Below, one piece after another: positions 44,061 through 52,623 of a DNA stretch of 64,000 nucleotides. The position numbers were made by a program, and so were the translations under genes. Where the stretch lies: positions 1 to 64,000 of the forward strand of contig NZ_CANLZW010000010.1 in assembly GCF_947495625.1 (NCBI RefSeq), written 5' to 3'. The notes under the pieces were generated by a model. That model saw nothing but the letters and a program-made list of their open reading frames with translations. It was not told the origin of the DNA and ran no database searches. How positions within the stretch are numbered: position 1 is the first letter of the stretch; every line of letters starts with the position of its first letter. The DNA comes from an uncultured Cocleimonas sp. (GTDB lineage: Bacteria; Pseudomonadota; Gammaproteobacteria; Thiotrichales; Thiotrichaceae).

Positions 44061-44133
44061 CATTAATACTTGATCTGGAAAAGCATCTGCCATAAGTTAC
44101 GTTCTCACAAAATTCATCAGTCTGATTATAAAT

Positions 44134-45972
44134 ATGCTTAAGAAACTTATTGTATTAATTCTATTATTTCCTGCTTTAAGCTTGGCGGCTCCTGCGCCTG
44201 AAAACATTATGGCGAAACACTGTCTTGACGCTTATCAAACCAAATATAAAAAGTTAAAAAAGCATAAGGCATTTGTTTATGCGAGAGAGGAGGAAACAGG
44301 TAAGGATAGATGTCAGTGGCACCACGGTAGTAAAGATGTGGATACGGCTAAAAAAGAAGCGCTTAAGTCGTGTGCAAAACATCAATTAAATGCGGAATGT
44401 TTTGTGGTTGATGCGGATGATGAGTATATAGTGAAAGAGGGTAACTACTCACTGATTACGCCAGCAGATAAAACACCACTGAGCAAAGAACAGAAAGCAG
44501 CTTTAATGGCTGAAGCAAAAACACTGATACTCGGTAACTGTCTCGCGTTTTATGAAACGTTTCTGAAAGATATAGAGCATCGTGTTTTTACCTACAGCCT
44601 GGATGCTGATGGGAAGTATGCCTGCGGTAAAAGCTTCGGCGGTAATTTACAGACGGTTAAACAAAGCGCGCTCACAGCGTGTAAAAGAAACAAAGCGAAA
44701 CGTGGTAAGAATGCGCCAAAAAGTGACTGTAAAGTCTATTCAACAAACAAAGAAATTCTTCTCAGTGCAAGTGATTTTGGTATCAACATTACCCCTAAAT
44801 CGGATAAGTACCTGAGCAGTGAGGAATATACTCGCTATCTTAATCAAGCCAGAGAAATTGTGAATGAAGGGCCGTGTTTGTTTCAGTTTAAATACTATTT
44901 ACGCGGTAGCCAACATCAAGCGTTTTATCTTGCGAATGATAAGCAAGGTAAGCAAGCCTGTGGTCGTGCAGAAGGTGCCTTCTCACCAGAATTAGCTAAC
45001 GAAGAAGCCTTAAAAAAGTGTCAGGCGAACGTAAAAAAGAAGAAACTAAAAGCCAGTTGTAAGCTCTACGCCAAAAACTTTGAGATAGTGGGTAAGCCGG
45101 AAGATTTCGGGATCGTGATGGGCGTTGAAGATTATAAAAAAGCGATCTTCAAAGGTAACTTGGTAAAGATTAAGCAGTATGTAGAAACAGGCTCAGACGT
45201 TAACCTCACAGCCAAAGATGGTATGAGTCCTATATTCATTGCGGCTGCTAAAGGTGATGAAGATTTCTTTCTAATGCTCGTAGATAAAGGGGCCAATCTA
45301 CAACATAAAGCGAATGATGAGAGCAATCTTCTGCTTGCTGCAACGCTTGGTGAAAATCCTAATATTATTCGTTTTTTACTCGGTAAAGGGCTTGATATAA
45401 ATGCCAAAGGTGCGGAAGGAAACACGCCTTTGCATGCGGCATTTAAAGTGTATAACAAGTATCTCATTGGTCTATTAATGCAAGAAGGTGCTGATGCAAG
45501 CATTAAGAATGACGACGGTAAAACGGGTAACGATCTAGCTAAAAAGATGAAAGTTAATCTCGATAACCTAAAAACGTTGGATATCAACCGTATTGATGAT
45601 GGCTGCACACCTGTTTTCGATGCCGCCAAATATGGTGATGTTATTGGCATCCAGAAACTAGCTGCATTAAAAGCCGATATGAATGTAGTCTGTAAATATG
45701 GCATGTCATCATTATCCATTGCCAAAAACAATGAAAGGTTTATAAAAGAATTGCTTAAGTTAGGCGCTGACGTAAACGCACAGGATGAAGACGATGAAAC
45801 ACCTCTGATGAATGCAGCCAGTCACGGGATGAAAGATGCATTGAGTAAATCAAAGCTATTGCTGTCATTAGGTGCTGATAAATCCATTAAAGATAAAACC
45901 GGAAAAACAGCCTATCAAAGAATCAAAGATAAAAAGACCGCCAGCGATGAATTGAAGGAATTATTGAAATAA
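44134..45972 (+). CDS. Exported protein with three Cys-rich repeats and ankyrin repeats
   Basis: A 612-residue precursor with a signal peptide ending SLAAP. Residues about 25-335 hold three related units of about 100 residues, each with Cys near its start, GKxxCG or KDRCQW in the middle, and K..L..C and C.V(Y/D) later (MAKHCLDAYQTKY, GNCLAFYETFLKD, EGPCLFQFKYYLR). Residues 340-610 hold about seven ankyrin repeats (GMSPIFIAAAKGDEDFFLML, EGNTPLHAAFKVYNKYLIGL). The first part may be related to DUF4189-like domains; uncertain. Probably periplasmic protein-protein binding. One base separates it from the homocysteine methyltransferase gene. Confidence 0.75.
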   Translation: MLKKLIVLILLFPALSLAAPAPENIMAKHCLDAYQTKYKKLKKHKAFVYAREEETGKDRCQWHHGSKDVDTAKKEALKSCAKHQLNAECFVVDADDEYIVKEGNYSLITPADKTPLSKEQKAALMAEAKTLILGNCLAFYETFLKDIEHRVFTYSLDADGKYACGKSFGGNLQTVKQSALTACKRNKAKRGKNAPKSDCKVYSTNKEILLSASDFGINITPKSDKYLSSEEYTRYLNQAREIVNEGPCLFQFKYYLRGSQHQAFYLANDKQGKQACGRAEGAFSPELANEEALKKCQANVKKKKLKASCKLYAKNFEIVGKPEDFGIVMGVEDYKKAIFKGNLVKIKQYVETGSDVNLTAKDGMSPIFIAAAKGDEDFFLMLVDKGANLQHKANDESNLLLAATLGENPNIIRFLLGKGLDINAKGAEGNTPLHAAFKVYNKYLIGLLMQEGADASIKNDDGKTGNDLAKKMKVNLDNLKTLDINRIDDGCTPVFDAAKYGDVIGIQKLAALKADMNVVCKYGMSSLSIAKNNERFIKELLKLGADVNAQDEDDETPLMNAASHGMKDALSKSKLLLSLGADKSIKDKTGKTAYQRIKDKKTASDELKELLK

Positions 45973-45973
45973 A

Positions 45974-46879
45974 ATGATAACAAATAAACAAAAAATCACA
46001 GTATTAGATGGCGGCATGGGTCAGGAATTACTCAAGCGTAGCAAAGGGGAAGTGACGCCACTTTGGTCAACGCAGGTGATGATTGATGAGCCTGAAATCG
46101 TTCGTGATCTACATATCGATTTTATCCGGGCTGGAGCACGAGTTATTGTTTTGAATGCCTATACTATGACCCCGGAAAGACTCGCTAGAGATGGCATTAT
46201 TGAAGATTTTGAGGCTTTACAATTGGCTGCCATTAACGCCGCCACGAGTGCCTGGGACATAGCAGCAATTCCGGGTGTGAAAATAGCGGGATGTTTACCA
46301 CCTTTAGTGGCAAGTTATCACGCTGAAGTTGCGCCTGATTATGAAGATATGCTGGTTAGTTACGGTAAAATAGTGGCCGTTCAAGCACCGCATGTAGATA
46401 TGTTTTTATGTGAAACCTTATCGTCTATCGCAGAAGCTAAAGCAGCTTTGATTGCTGCTAAGAAAAGTGGTTTACCGGTTTGGGTGTCTTTGACCATTCA
46501 GGATAATGATCTCGGTTTATTGCGAAGTGGCGAAAAGCTTAGTGATGCAGTAGCAATGCTGGATGAAAATGGTGCTGACGCAAAGTTTCTCAATTGTAGT
46601 AAACCAGAATTTATAACAGCAGCTTTGCCAATTCTTGATACAGGGAAAGGTCCTATTGGTGCTTACGCCAACGGATTTACCTCAATCGATAGCTTAAAAC
46701 CCGGAGGCGTTGTTACATCTCTGGAATCTCGTTCTGATCTTGGTCCCGAAGCTTATGCAGAATTTGCCTTAGAATGGGCAAAGCAAGGCGTAGAGATTAT
46801 TGGCGGATGCTGTGAAGTAGGGCCAGAGCATATTGCTGTTATGGCTAAACGTTTAGCTGAAGAAGGTTATTCTGTATAG
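45974..46879 (+). CDS. Homocysteine S-methyltransferase family protein
   Basis: A 301-residue cytoplasmic enzyme. DGGMGQELLKR at the start, Cys208 in FLNCSKPE and Cys279-Cys280 in IIGGCCEVGPEH form the zinc site of MmuM/BHMT-type enzymes, which move a methyl group from S-methylmethionine, betaine or dimethyl sulfonium compounds to homocysteine. ALDH and Rieske genes upstream suggest methylated-compound catabolism. It is co-directional with, and 1 base from, the ankyrin protein gene, an unusual pairing. Confidence 0.85.
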   Translation: MITNKQKITVLDGGMGQELLKRSKGEVTPLWSTQVMIDEPEIVRDLHIDFIRAGARVIVLNAYTMTPERLARDGIIEDFEALQLAAINAATSAWDIAAIPGVKIAGCLPPLVASYHAEVAPDYEDMLVSYGKIVAVQAPHVDMFLCETLSSIAEAKAALIAAKKSGLPVWVSLTIQDNDLGLLRSGEKLSDAVAMLDENGADAKFLNCSKPEFITAALPILDTGKGPIGAYANGFTSIDSLKPGGVVTSLESRSDLGPEAYAEFALEWAKQGVEIIGGCCEVGPEHIAVMAKRLAEEGYSV

Positions 46880-46958
46880 CTAATTACTATTCGGTGATCA
46901 TCTTCAATTTTTGTTTGTTAACCTTGCTTTGTTAGAGCTTTGTTAACGCTTTGATAAG

Positions 46959-46980
46959 GTCACCTCCCAACTTTGAATGA
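46959..46980 (-). repeat. Dispersed GTAGGGGGGTGAC-family repeat, copy 19 (degenerate)
   Basis: GGTCACCTCCCAACTTTGAA; followed by an imperfect palindrome (ACGTTTTAGTTTTATTAAAA) that also follows copy 15. Confidence 0.65.
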
Positions 46981-47039
46981 TATTACGTTTTAGTTTTATT
47001 AAAACGTAAATAGAATTTATGCTTCGCGAAGGGCTTTTT

Positions 47040-48410
47040 TTAAAGGTACGAAAACTTCTCAAATATAATCTGTTGTTTGGGAATGCCTGCCGACCTAAGT
47101 ATTTCAACGGCTGAATCAAGCATCACGGGTGGTCCGCAGAGCAGGTATAACCAGTTCTCTGGGTTTGGCATATCCAGCGATCCTTTTATGACAGCTTCAT
47201 CCAGAAAACCAGTAGAACCTTTCCAATCCTGCGGAGGGTCTGAGAGTACATAATTTACATCCAGATTTAATTTATTGGATGCTTCCTGCAGTTCATCTTT
47301 AAAGGCAATCTGGCTTTCGATACGATTGCCATATAAGAGCTTCACTGGTCGTTTATCTTTATCGTGAGTCATTTGCCTGATGATACTCATCATCGGTGCG
47401 ACACCTATGCCACCGGCCAGCATAACGATTCCGTCGAACTTCTGATCATCGATAATGAAATAGCCGTGTGGGCCATCAAGATAAGCATTTTGGCCTTTGA
47501 TAATATTGCCGATATTTCGAGTGAAATCACCTGATTCTTTAATCGTAAAACGAATTTGCGGAAGATCAGAAGGAGCTGAGCTAATCGAGAATGGATGCTC
47601 GGTTAGATTGATTGGATCTTTTTGTAATTTTAGCCAGGCAAACTGTCCCGCTTTAAAGTGAAAAGGATGGTTGTTCTGACTATCCGCTTCAATCGTAATA
47701 TGCCAGGTTTTCAGAGATGCAGGTGTAACACTCACGACATTATATAAACGCTTTTTTTGTAGCATTGGGAGTATTAGGTACGTACGAATTAACGTTAGTG
47801 ATGCTATTGCGATTAAACCAAACCAGAAAACTTTCAGCATAACGGCTTCACTATAACGACCTGCTACGAGTACATGATGCAAACTGGCGGCTACCAACAC
47901 CAGTGCCGCCAAACCATGTAAACCGCGCCACGATTCATAGCGATAAGGAAGTTGATCTCTAAACAACGCTAGCACAACGAATACAGGTAGAAATACCCAG
48001 GCAAACATCCCCGTGATAAATGCAGAAAGAGGAAGGTTAAGGGAGAGCTGACCCGTTGCATCCCAAGGCAATTCTTTGTTAATAGGCAATGTGTAAAAAT
48101 AGGGGTGTAGCAGGATTAATCCGGTTAACACAATCGCCATTAATTGATGCATACGCATCGTTTTATCTATTCCGATCTTTCCTGAAATGGTACGAAAACG
48201 TCCGGAAAGTAAAAAGCTCATTAACATCCAGGTGAAACCGATCAGACCAAAAGCAGATGCAAATTCATTTGGGAATTCACGAAATGGCTTGTGTTGAAAA
48301 TATGCCAACAAAAGAGGTAAAGCAGACACGAGTAGATAAAGAACAAGCAATAGTTGTGGATTTAATCCATCTAGTTTAGTTGTTTGTGGTGAATGCTTTT
48401 TATTGCTCAT
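47040..48410 (-). CDS. Ferric-reductase-like transmembrane flavoprotein
   Basis: A 456-residue protein. The N-terminal half has about six membrane segments with histidines suited to haem (KTMRMHQLMAIVLTGLILLHPY and LHGLAALVLVAASLHHVLVAG). The C-terminal half is a ferredoxin-NADP reductase module: FAD site HPFSISSAP near residue 270, GPHGYF, then GGIGVAPMMSIIRQM and LLCGPPVML for NAD(P). This is the FRD/NOX-like class that moves electrons across the inner membrane, to ferric iron or oxygen. Monocistronic. Confidence 0.85.
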   Translation of the reverse strand: MSNKKHSPQTTKLDGLNPQLLLVLYLLVSALPLLLAYFQHKPFREFPNEFASAFGLIGFTWMLMSFLLSGRFRTISGKIGIDKTMRMHQLMAIVLTGLILLHPYFYTLPINKELPWDATGQLSLNLPLSAFITGMFAWVFLPVFVVLALFRDQLPYRYESWRGLHGLAALVLVAASLHHVLVAGRYSEAVMLKVFWFGLIAIASLTLIRTYLILPMLQKKRLYNVVSVTPASLKTWHITIEADSQNNHPFHFKAGQFAWLKLQKDPINLTEHPFSISSAPSDLPQIRFTIKESGDFTRNIGNIIKGQNAYLDGPHGYFIIDDQKFDGIVMLAGGIGVAPMMSIIRQMTHDKDKRPVKLLYGNRIESQIAFKDELQEASNKLNLDVNYVLSDPPQDWKGSTGFLDEAVIKGSLDMPNPENWLYLLCGPPVMLDSAVEILRSAGIPKQQIIFEKFSYL

Positions 48411-48519
48411 GTTATATAAAATAACTCTTTTAGAATATTTTTGCAGACGTTTGTTATTTAGGCTTACGAATCATATTCTCAACCTCACTCACTTAGTCGA
48501 TAGTTTCTGTAAAAAGAAA

Positions 48520-48548
48520 GTCACCCCCCTACTTATAGGCATTTTTTA
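48520..48548 (-). repeat. Dispersed GTAGGGGGGTGAC-family repeat, copy 20
   Basis: Perfect core in the C-rich orientation on the plus strand, followed by GGCATTTTTT. Confidence 0.92.
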
Positions 48549-48574
48549 CAGCCACTTTAATCTAATAGGAAATA

Positions 48575-48880
48575 TCAACTCATCGACTGATAACTCACCA
48601 AATCTATATCTGCAGCCAGTTCACGATTTGGTACTAAGGCTTGATACGCATCAGATTGAATCCAGCTATCTAACGCTTGTTGGTTGGGAAATTTGATGAT
48701 GACGTTATCTGTGTGTGTTTTATTGCTATAACCATCGATTGTAAAATCAGTAAGCTTTTCACCTCGGAAGACAAGTGTGCCTTCCCAGGGAGCTAGCGTT
48801 TCAGGAACCTTGCTTTTATATTCCGCCCATTTAATTTCATCTTTAACGGTGATATTGCCGATGATATAAGCTTCTTGCAT
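48575..48880 (-). CDS. DUF1330-family protein
   Basis: A 101-residue soluble ferredoxin-like alpha/beta protein starting at ATG 48880 (AAGGATC before it; a longer frame from 48925 is less likely). The opening EAYIIGNITVKDEIKWAEYK then VPETLAPWEGTLVFRGEK, and IIKFPNQQALDSWIQSDAYQ later, are typical of DUF1330. Related dimeric alpha/beta barrels include monooxygenases, but DUF1330 has no set function. Co-directional with the 48933 gene 52 bp upstream. Confidence 0.82.
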   Translation of the reverse strand: MQEAYIIGNITVKDEIKWAEYKSKVPETLAPWEGTLVFRGEKLTDFTIDGYSNKTHTDNVIIKFPNQQALDSWIQSDAYQALVPNRELAADIDLVSYQSMS

Positions 48881-48932
48881 AAGTAGATCCTTGAAATTTT
48901 GGTTGAGCAGAAAACGTATAAACAATATTTAC

Positions 48933-49445
48933 TTAAGCTGCCTGACTGATGTTTTTAACGTTATTGATACGACTATAGCCTAATAAAAACAAACCGATAA
49001 CAACAAAGAATATCAAATGCAGTACGAGTTTTGCATCGAAGTTAAAGTTTAACGGAGGCAAACCAGCCAGTGATGGGATACCGTTGCTGGTGATTAATCT
49101 AACGATTAACTGATTAGCAGGACCTGCGATAACTGTTGTAAACCAACCCAAAGCAAATATCTGTAAAGCGAATGTGAGTAATTTTTTGCTAGTTGTATTG
49201 CTAATAATGTTACTAAAGTGCAGCGCTAAACCAGTGGCAATACCATAACCAACAGATACCAATAAATGTGCTACCCATGCAATCACAAGCGCTGTTGAAG
49301 GTCCTATGTCGCTAAGTTTCGTGTAAGCGGCTGCGTGTCGACCAGTCAGTGGCGACATTCCAAAAAGGGGTTGTATGTAGATAAACAGAACGCCAACGAT
49401 AAAGCCGCTGAGGGTGCCGATTAGTAGAGTGTTTTTCATGTTCAT
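48933..49445 (-). CDS. Membrane hypothetical protein
   Basis: About 170 residues from ATG 49445; an ATG at 49439 is equally possible. Four to five membrane segments (TLLIGTLSGFIVGVLFIYI, STALVIAWVAHLLVSVGYGI, LLTFALQIFALGWFTTVIAG, LVLHLIFFVVIGLFLLGYS). No family assigned with confidence. Likely co-transcribed with the DUF1330 gene. Confidence 0.62.
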   Translation of the reverse strand: MNMKNTLLIGTLSGFIVGVLFIYIQPLFGMSPLTGRHAAAYTKLSDIGPSTALVIAWVAHLLVSVGYGIATGLALHFSNIISNTTSKKLLTFALQIFALGWFTTVIAGPANQLIVRLITSNGIPSLAGLPPLNFNFDAKLVLHLIFFVVIGLFLLGYSRINNVKNISQAA

Positions 49446-49621
49446 CAAGTATTCCAGATTAATATAGTTAGCGATAATGGGATTAATTACGGGGAATATA
49501 ATCATTTAGATGTGTTACTCCTTGATTCATTTGGGCTTATTCTTTTTTTGAAAAGCAATGCTATCTAATCAACTCTTAATTACTTAAAATACGCATCTCA
49601 AAAAAATAAGGAAAGTCCAAA

Positions 49622-50509
49622 ATGGAACTCGATACTCGTCAACTATCTGATATAAAAAGAAATAGTGAATATTTGCGTCACGGAACAGACGTTGATACCT
49701 TAAAAAAGAGCATCGAAAGCATCGGCCTAATCAATCCACTCACGATTAATAAAGATAACGAGTTACTAGCAGGTTCTCGACGCTTTCAGGCGGTCACAGA
49801 ATTGGGCTGGAAAGAAGTCGATGTGCATGTGGTAGATCGTGATTTATTACAACAGGAATTAATTTCTATCGATGAAAACCTGGTACGTGAGCCATTGAAT
49901 CGATTAGAATTAGAGAAATGTTTGAATCGAGGCCGTGAGATTTACGAACAGTTAAATCCGAATGCGATCAAAATTGATGTCTCTAATGAATCATTAAATC
50001 CTGAGAATAAACTTAAAGAAAAAGAACAGGAAAAAGTTGATAACGATTCTTTTGCGGCGATTACTTCAGAAAAGACCGGCTTATCAAAATCAGTGATTAA
50101 AAGTGCCATCAAACGCGATGAGCTGGCAGCAGATTCGGTAAAAAAAGCGCGCAGTCAGGGTGAATTAAATGCCAGCCAGACGAATGAAATTATCCAGTTA
50201 AATAAAGAGCTGCAAGAAAAAGTCTTACCTTTAATCGCGGATAAAACCGTGAAAGAAGCAAAGCAGATAATCAAAGCGGTAAAGCAGGGCGGTATTGAAG
50301 CAGCTATTCAGGAAAACGAAAACTTCGTGCCATTACCGAAAGAATACACATTGCTCAAAAGCCCCATCAAACGCGTGAATAAAAACCTATCACGAATTTT
50401 GGTAGAAGGTTTGAAATACGATGGACCAGAGAAAGAGCAAATCAACAAAGAGTTGTTTCAACTGAAAGATAATCTGGTGAATTACTTTAAGATGCTCGAA
50501 GAGGATTAA
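49622..50509 (+). CDS. ParB-family protein, solitary
   Basis: A 295-residue protein. The ParB N-terminal fold is clear: LDTRQLSDIKRNSEYLRHGT, LKKSIESIGLINPLTINKDN and LLAGSRRFQAVTELGWKEVD, the box around GSRR being the nucleotide (CTP)-binding motif. IDENLVREPLNRLELEKCLN and a helix-turn-helix-like SEKTGLSKSVIKSAIKRDEL follow. No ParA lies next to it, so it is not an ordinary chromosome-partition pair; it may be a regulator or a plasmid-derived gene. A hairpin repeat with T-tract follows the stop. Confidence 0.82.
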   Translation: MELDTRQLSDIKRNSEYLRHGTDVDTLKKSIESIGLINPLTINKDNELLAGSRRFQAVTELGWKEVDVHVVDRDLLQQELISIDENLVREPLNRLELEKCLNRGREIYEQLNPNAIKIDVSNESLNPENKLKEKEQEKVDNDSFAAITSEKTGLSKSVIKSAIKRDELAADSVKKARSQGELNASQTNEIIQLNKELQEKVLPLIADKTVKEAKQIIKAVKQGGIEAAIQENENFVPLPKEYTLLKSPIKRVNKNLSRILVEGLKYDGPEKEQINKELFQLKDNLVNYFKMLEED

Positions 50510-50535
50510 ACAACTCACTAGAGAAGTGGATAAAT

Positions 50536-50566
50536 TCACACCCCCCTACTTATAGGGTGTTTTTTA
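50536..50566 (-). repeat. Dispersed GTAGGGGGGTGAC-family repeat, copy 21, terminator-like
   Basis: CACCC and GGGTG form a stem around CCCTACTTATA and run directly into TTTTTT, about 30 bp after the ParB-like gene. This copy makes a classical intrinsic terminator. Confidence 0.85.
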
Positions 50567-50570
50567 TCTC

Positions 50571-50900
50571 TGGAATGTTGATCAAGATAAATCTCCAAAG
50601 CATTTCAAACATCACCTTTTCCGTTGCTGATTCTTCTAAAGCTTCACAGATGATATCAATGTCAGTATCAGCGAGTAGTTGGGTGATTTCCACGTAGCTT
50701 GACTCTGGTATTTCAGGGAATCAATCAGATAGATTTGATCGGTTTCCTGAAATAATCCAGAGCTCTACAGCTCCACCCAAACATTCGAATTCATGGGTGC
50801 AATCAAGATAATCATCAATATTTAAGGGTTTAGAAGAGGGTACTATTAATCTTCTTCAAGTTTTCCACGTTGAAAGTGCTTATCAACCCCCTTTAATACG
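50571..50900 (-). pseudogene. Decayed small acidic protein gene
   Basis: The minus strand holds an open stretch of about 50 codons (EIPESSYVEITQLLAD, then DIDIICEALEESATEKVMFE) preceded in other frames by protein-like fragments (IDDYLDCTHEFECLGGAVEL), broken by stops and frameshifts. No intact start. It looks like a frameshifted gene of a small acidic protein. No family recognised. Coordinates are approximate. Confidence 0.4.
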
Positions 50901-50990
50901 GCCATAAAATCCTTTAGTATGTAATCACCTCAAAAATAAATAATAACAAGGGTGCTTGATTACCATATAAATTTAAATTGCGAGGATATA

Positions 50991-52565
50991 ATGCCAAATA
51001 AACCGGTTCATCCAACGAACGAGGGTAAAAGAACTCAGGGTAAGCAAAAAGCCTTACCTGATCAATTTTTATATGCTCGTAAAGGCCCTTGGCCACAACC
51101 TTCACCATCCCATCCTTTGCTTTGTGCAGATGAAGTATTAAACATCCCACCTATTGAAACATTGATGTTCAATGCAACCATTGGCGAGCGCTACCTAACT
51201 GCACGTGTGGCGTTTCCACCTGTGGCGGCTATGTATGCCGTTTCGGTTGAAAAATGGGCAGGTCCAGATGATGTGCGCTTTAACAAAATCATGTTTGATT
51301 CAGTGTATACACGCTTTTTAAAACCATTAGTTGAAAACGAACACAAGGAGCTAATCAAACATGTTAGCGATTGTGGAAACTATGAAAAACTATGGAAATA
51401 TGATTTTACCGCGATGGATAAGGTTGAACCCATCGACAATACATATTGTGCCGCGACGGTTTTATACCTTGGTGAAAAAAGTGATGGTTCGCGTGAATCT
51501 ATCTGCATTAAAGTCAATCAAGTCTATATTCTTCCTAAAGATCCAGCCTGGATGATTGGTAAAATATATGTATTACAGGGGGCCGCCTATCATGTGTTGT
51601 TTGTAGTTCATCCCTCATTGCATTTTCCTATGGATGCGGTGAATGCGATAACGAAATCCTCTGTTGCGATTGCTCATCCATTGTTTCAGGCTCTGCATCC
51701 TCATACTGCTTACTCGCTAGCATTGGATAATGCGGTTCTTGAAAGTGCTGAATCTGTAGTCAATAACAATGCTCAGGGAACACGATTTGATCCTTTGACG
51801 GGTAATGCCTATAACCTTAAGCTGTTATTTGGTGCAGGTTATACAGGACTATCCGATGAGCAATATACCAACGGATACCCTGCATTTAATTACATGAAAC
51901 CATCAATGTATTATTCTGATCCGGCGATGGCCGAATATAGTTTTGACTCCGACTATGGGCGCTGGCTAGCAGATTATTACAATTCGGCATTTTTGCCATT
52001 TGCCCAAAAGATCGCGGATCACATCTTAAAAGATAACAGCCTGACAGATTACCGAACGCGTTGGGCGCGTTACAATCACACCCATGTACTTGGTTTTCCA
52101 TCTGAACATGAAATTCATGATCGAGATGTATTTGCTGCAGCAATAGCAGTCTTTATGTGGGACACCAGCGTTTCACACGGCGGAGACCATTATAGTTTTG
52201 CCTATGATGTTGAAGTGGTTGAAAAATGCTTACGTATAAGAATTCCACCGCCACAGTCTTCACAAGATTCCCCCACTATTGAAGGTAACTTGTTTACGGG
52301 TGATGATATGGCGAGAGCGTCAATCTGTCAGAATATGTTTTTTGAGCCTAGTGTGATCAAACCGTCACTAGCTGAAACGCTTTATGCATTCACCTCTGCT
52401 GAATTACAACTAGCAGTCAAACAATTTCATATTGATCTGCGGAATGTTGATAAAACAGCAGGCTGTAAATTAATGCCATTAATTGCACGTAACAAGGAAG
52501 AGTGTGGTGAAAATGCGCCTTGTGTTTCTTATAAAAACACGATTCCACAAAGTATTCAGTATTAA
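50991..52565 (+). CDS. Lipoxygenase-fold protein with altered metal site
   Basis: A 524-residue protein from ATG 50991 (GCGAGG before it). The lipoxygenase core is recognised in HPLFQALHPHTAYSLALDNA (His229-Pro230) and VSHGGDHYSFAYD (His396, His400), with a C-terminal IPQSIQY like the IPNSISI end of plant enzymes. Lipoxygenases oxidise polyunsaturated fatty acids with a non-haem iron held by three His, an Asn/His and the C-terminal Ile. Here the first ligand His is replaced by Ser, Asn694 by His400 and Ile by Tyr524. His201, His207 and His211 lie nearby. No signal peptide and no PLAT domain. It is 58 bp before the cyclase gene. Confidence 0.68.
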   Translation: MPNKPVHPTNEGKRTQGKQKALPDQFLYARKGPWPQPSPSHPLLCADEVLNIPPIETLMFNATIGERYLTARVAFPPVAAMYAVSVEKWAGPDDVRFNKIMFDSVYTRFLKPLVENEHKELIKHVSDCGNYEKLWKYDFTAMDKVEPIDNTYCAATVLYLGEKSDGSRESICIKVNQVYILPKDPAWMIGKIYVLQGAAYHVLFVVHPSLHFPMDAVNAITKSSVAIAHPLFQALHPHTAYSLALDNAVLESAESVVNNNAQGTRFDPLTGNAYNLKLLFGAGYTGLSDEQYTNGYPAFNYMKPSMYYSDPAMAEYSFDSDYGRWLADYYNSAFLPFAQKIADHILKDNSLTDYRTRWARYNHTHVLGFPSEHEIHDRDVFAAAIAVFMWDTSVSHGGDHYSFAYDVEVVEKCLRIRIPPPQSSQDSPTIEGNLFTGDDMARASICQNMFFEPSVIKPSLAETLYAFTSAELQLAVKQFHIDLRNVDKTAGCKLMPLIARNKEECGENAPCVSYKNTIPQSIQY

Positions 52566-52623
52566 TTGCCAATGTTTGTACTGAAGATTCCCAAATATAT
52601 AAAAATGATAGGCAAGGGTTAAC

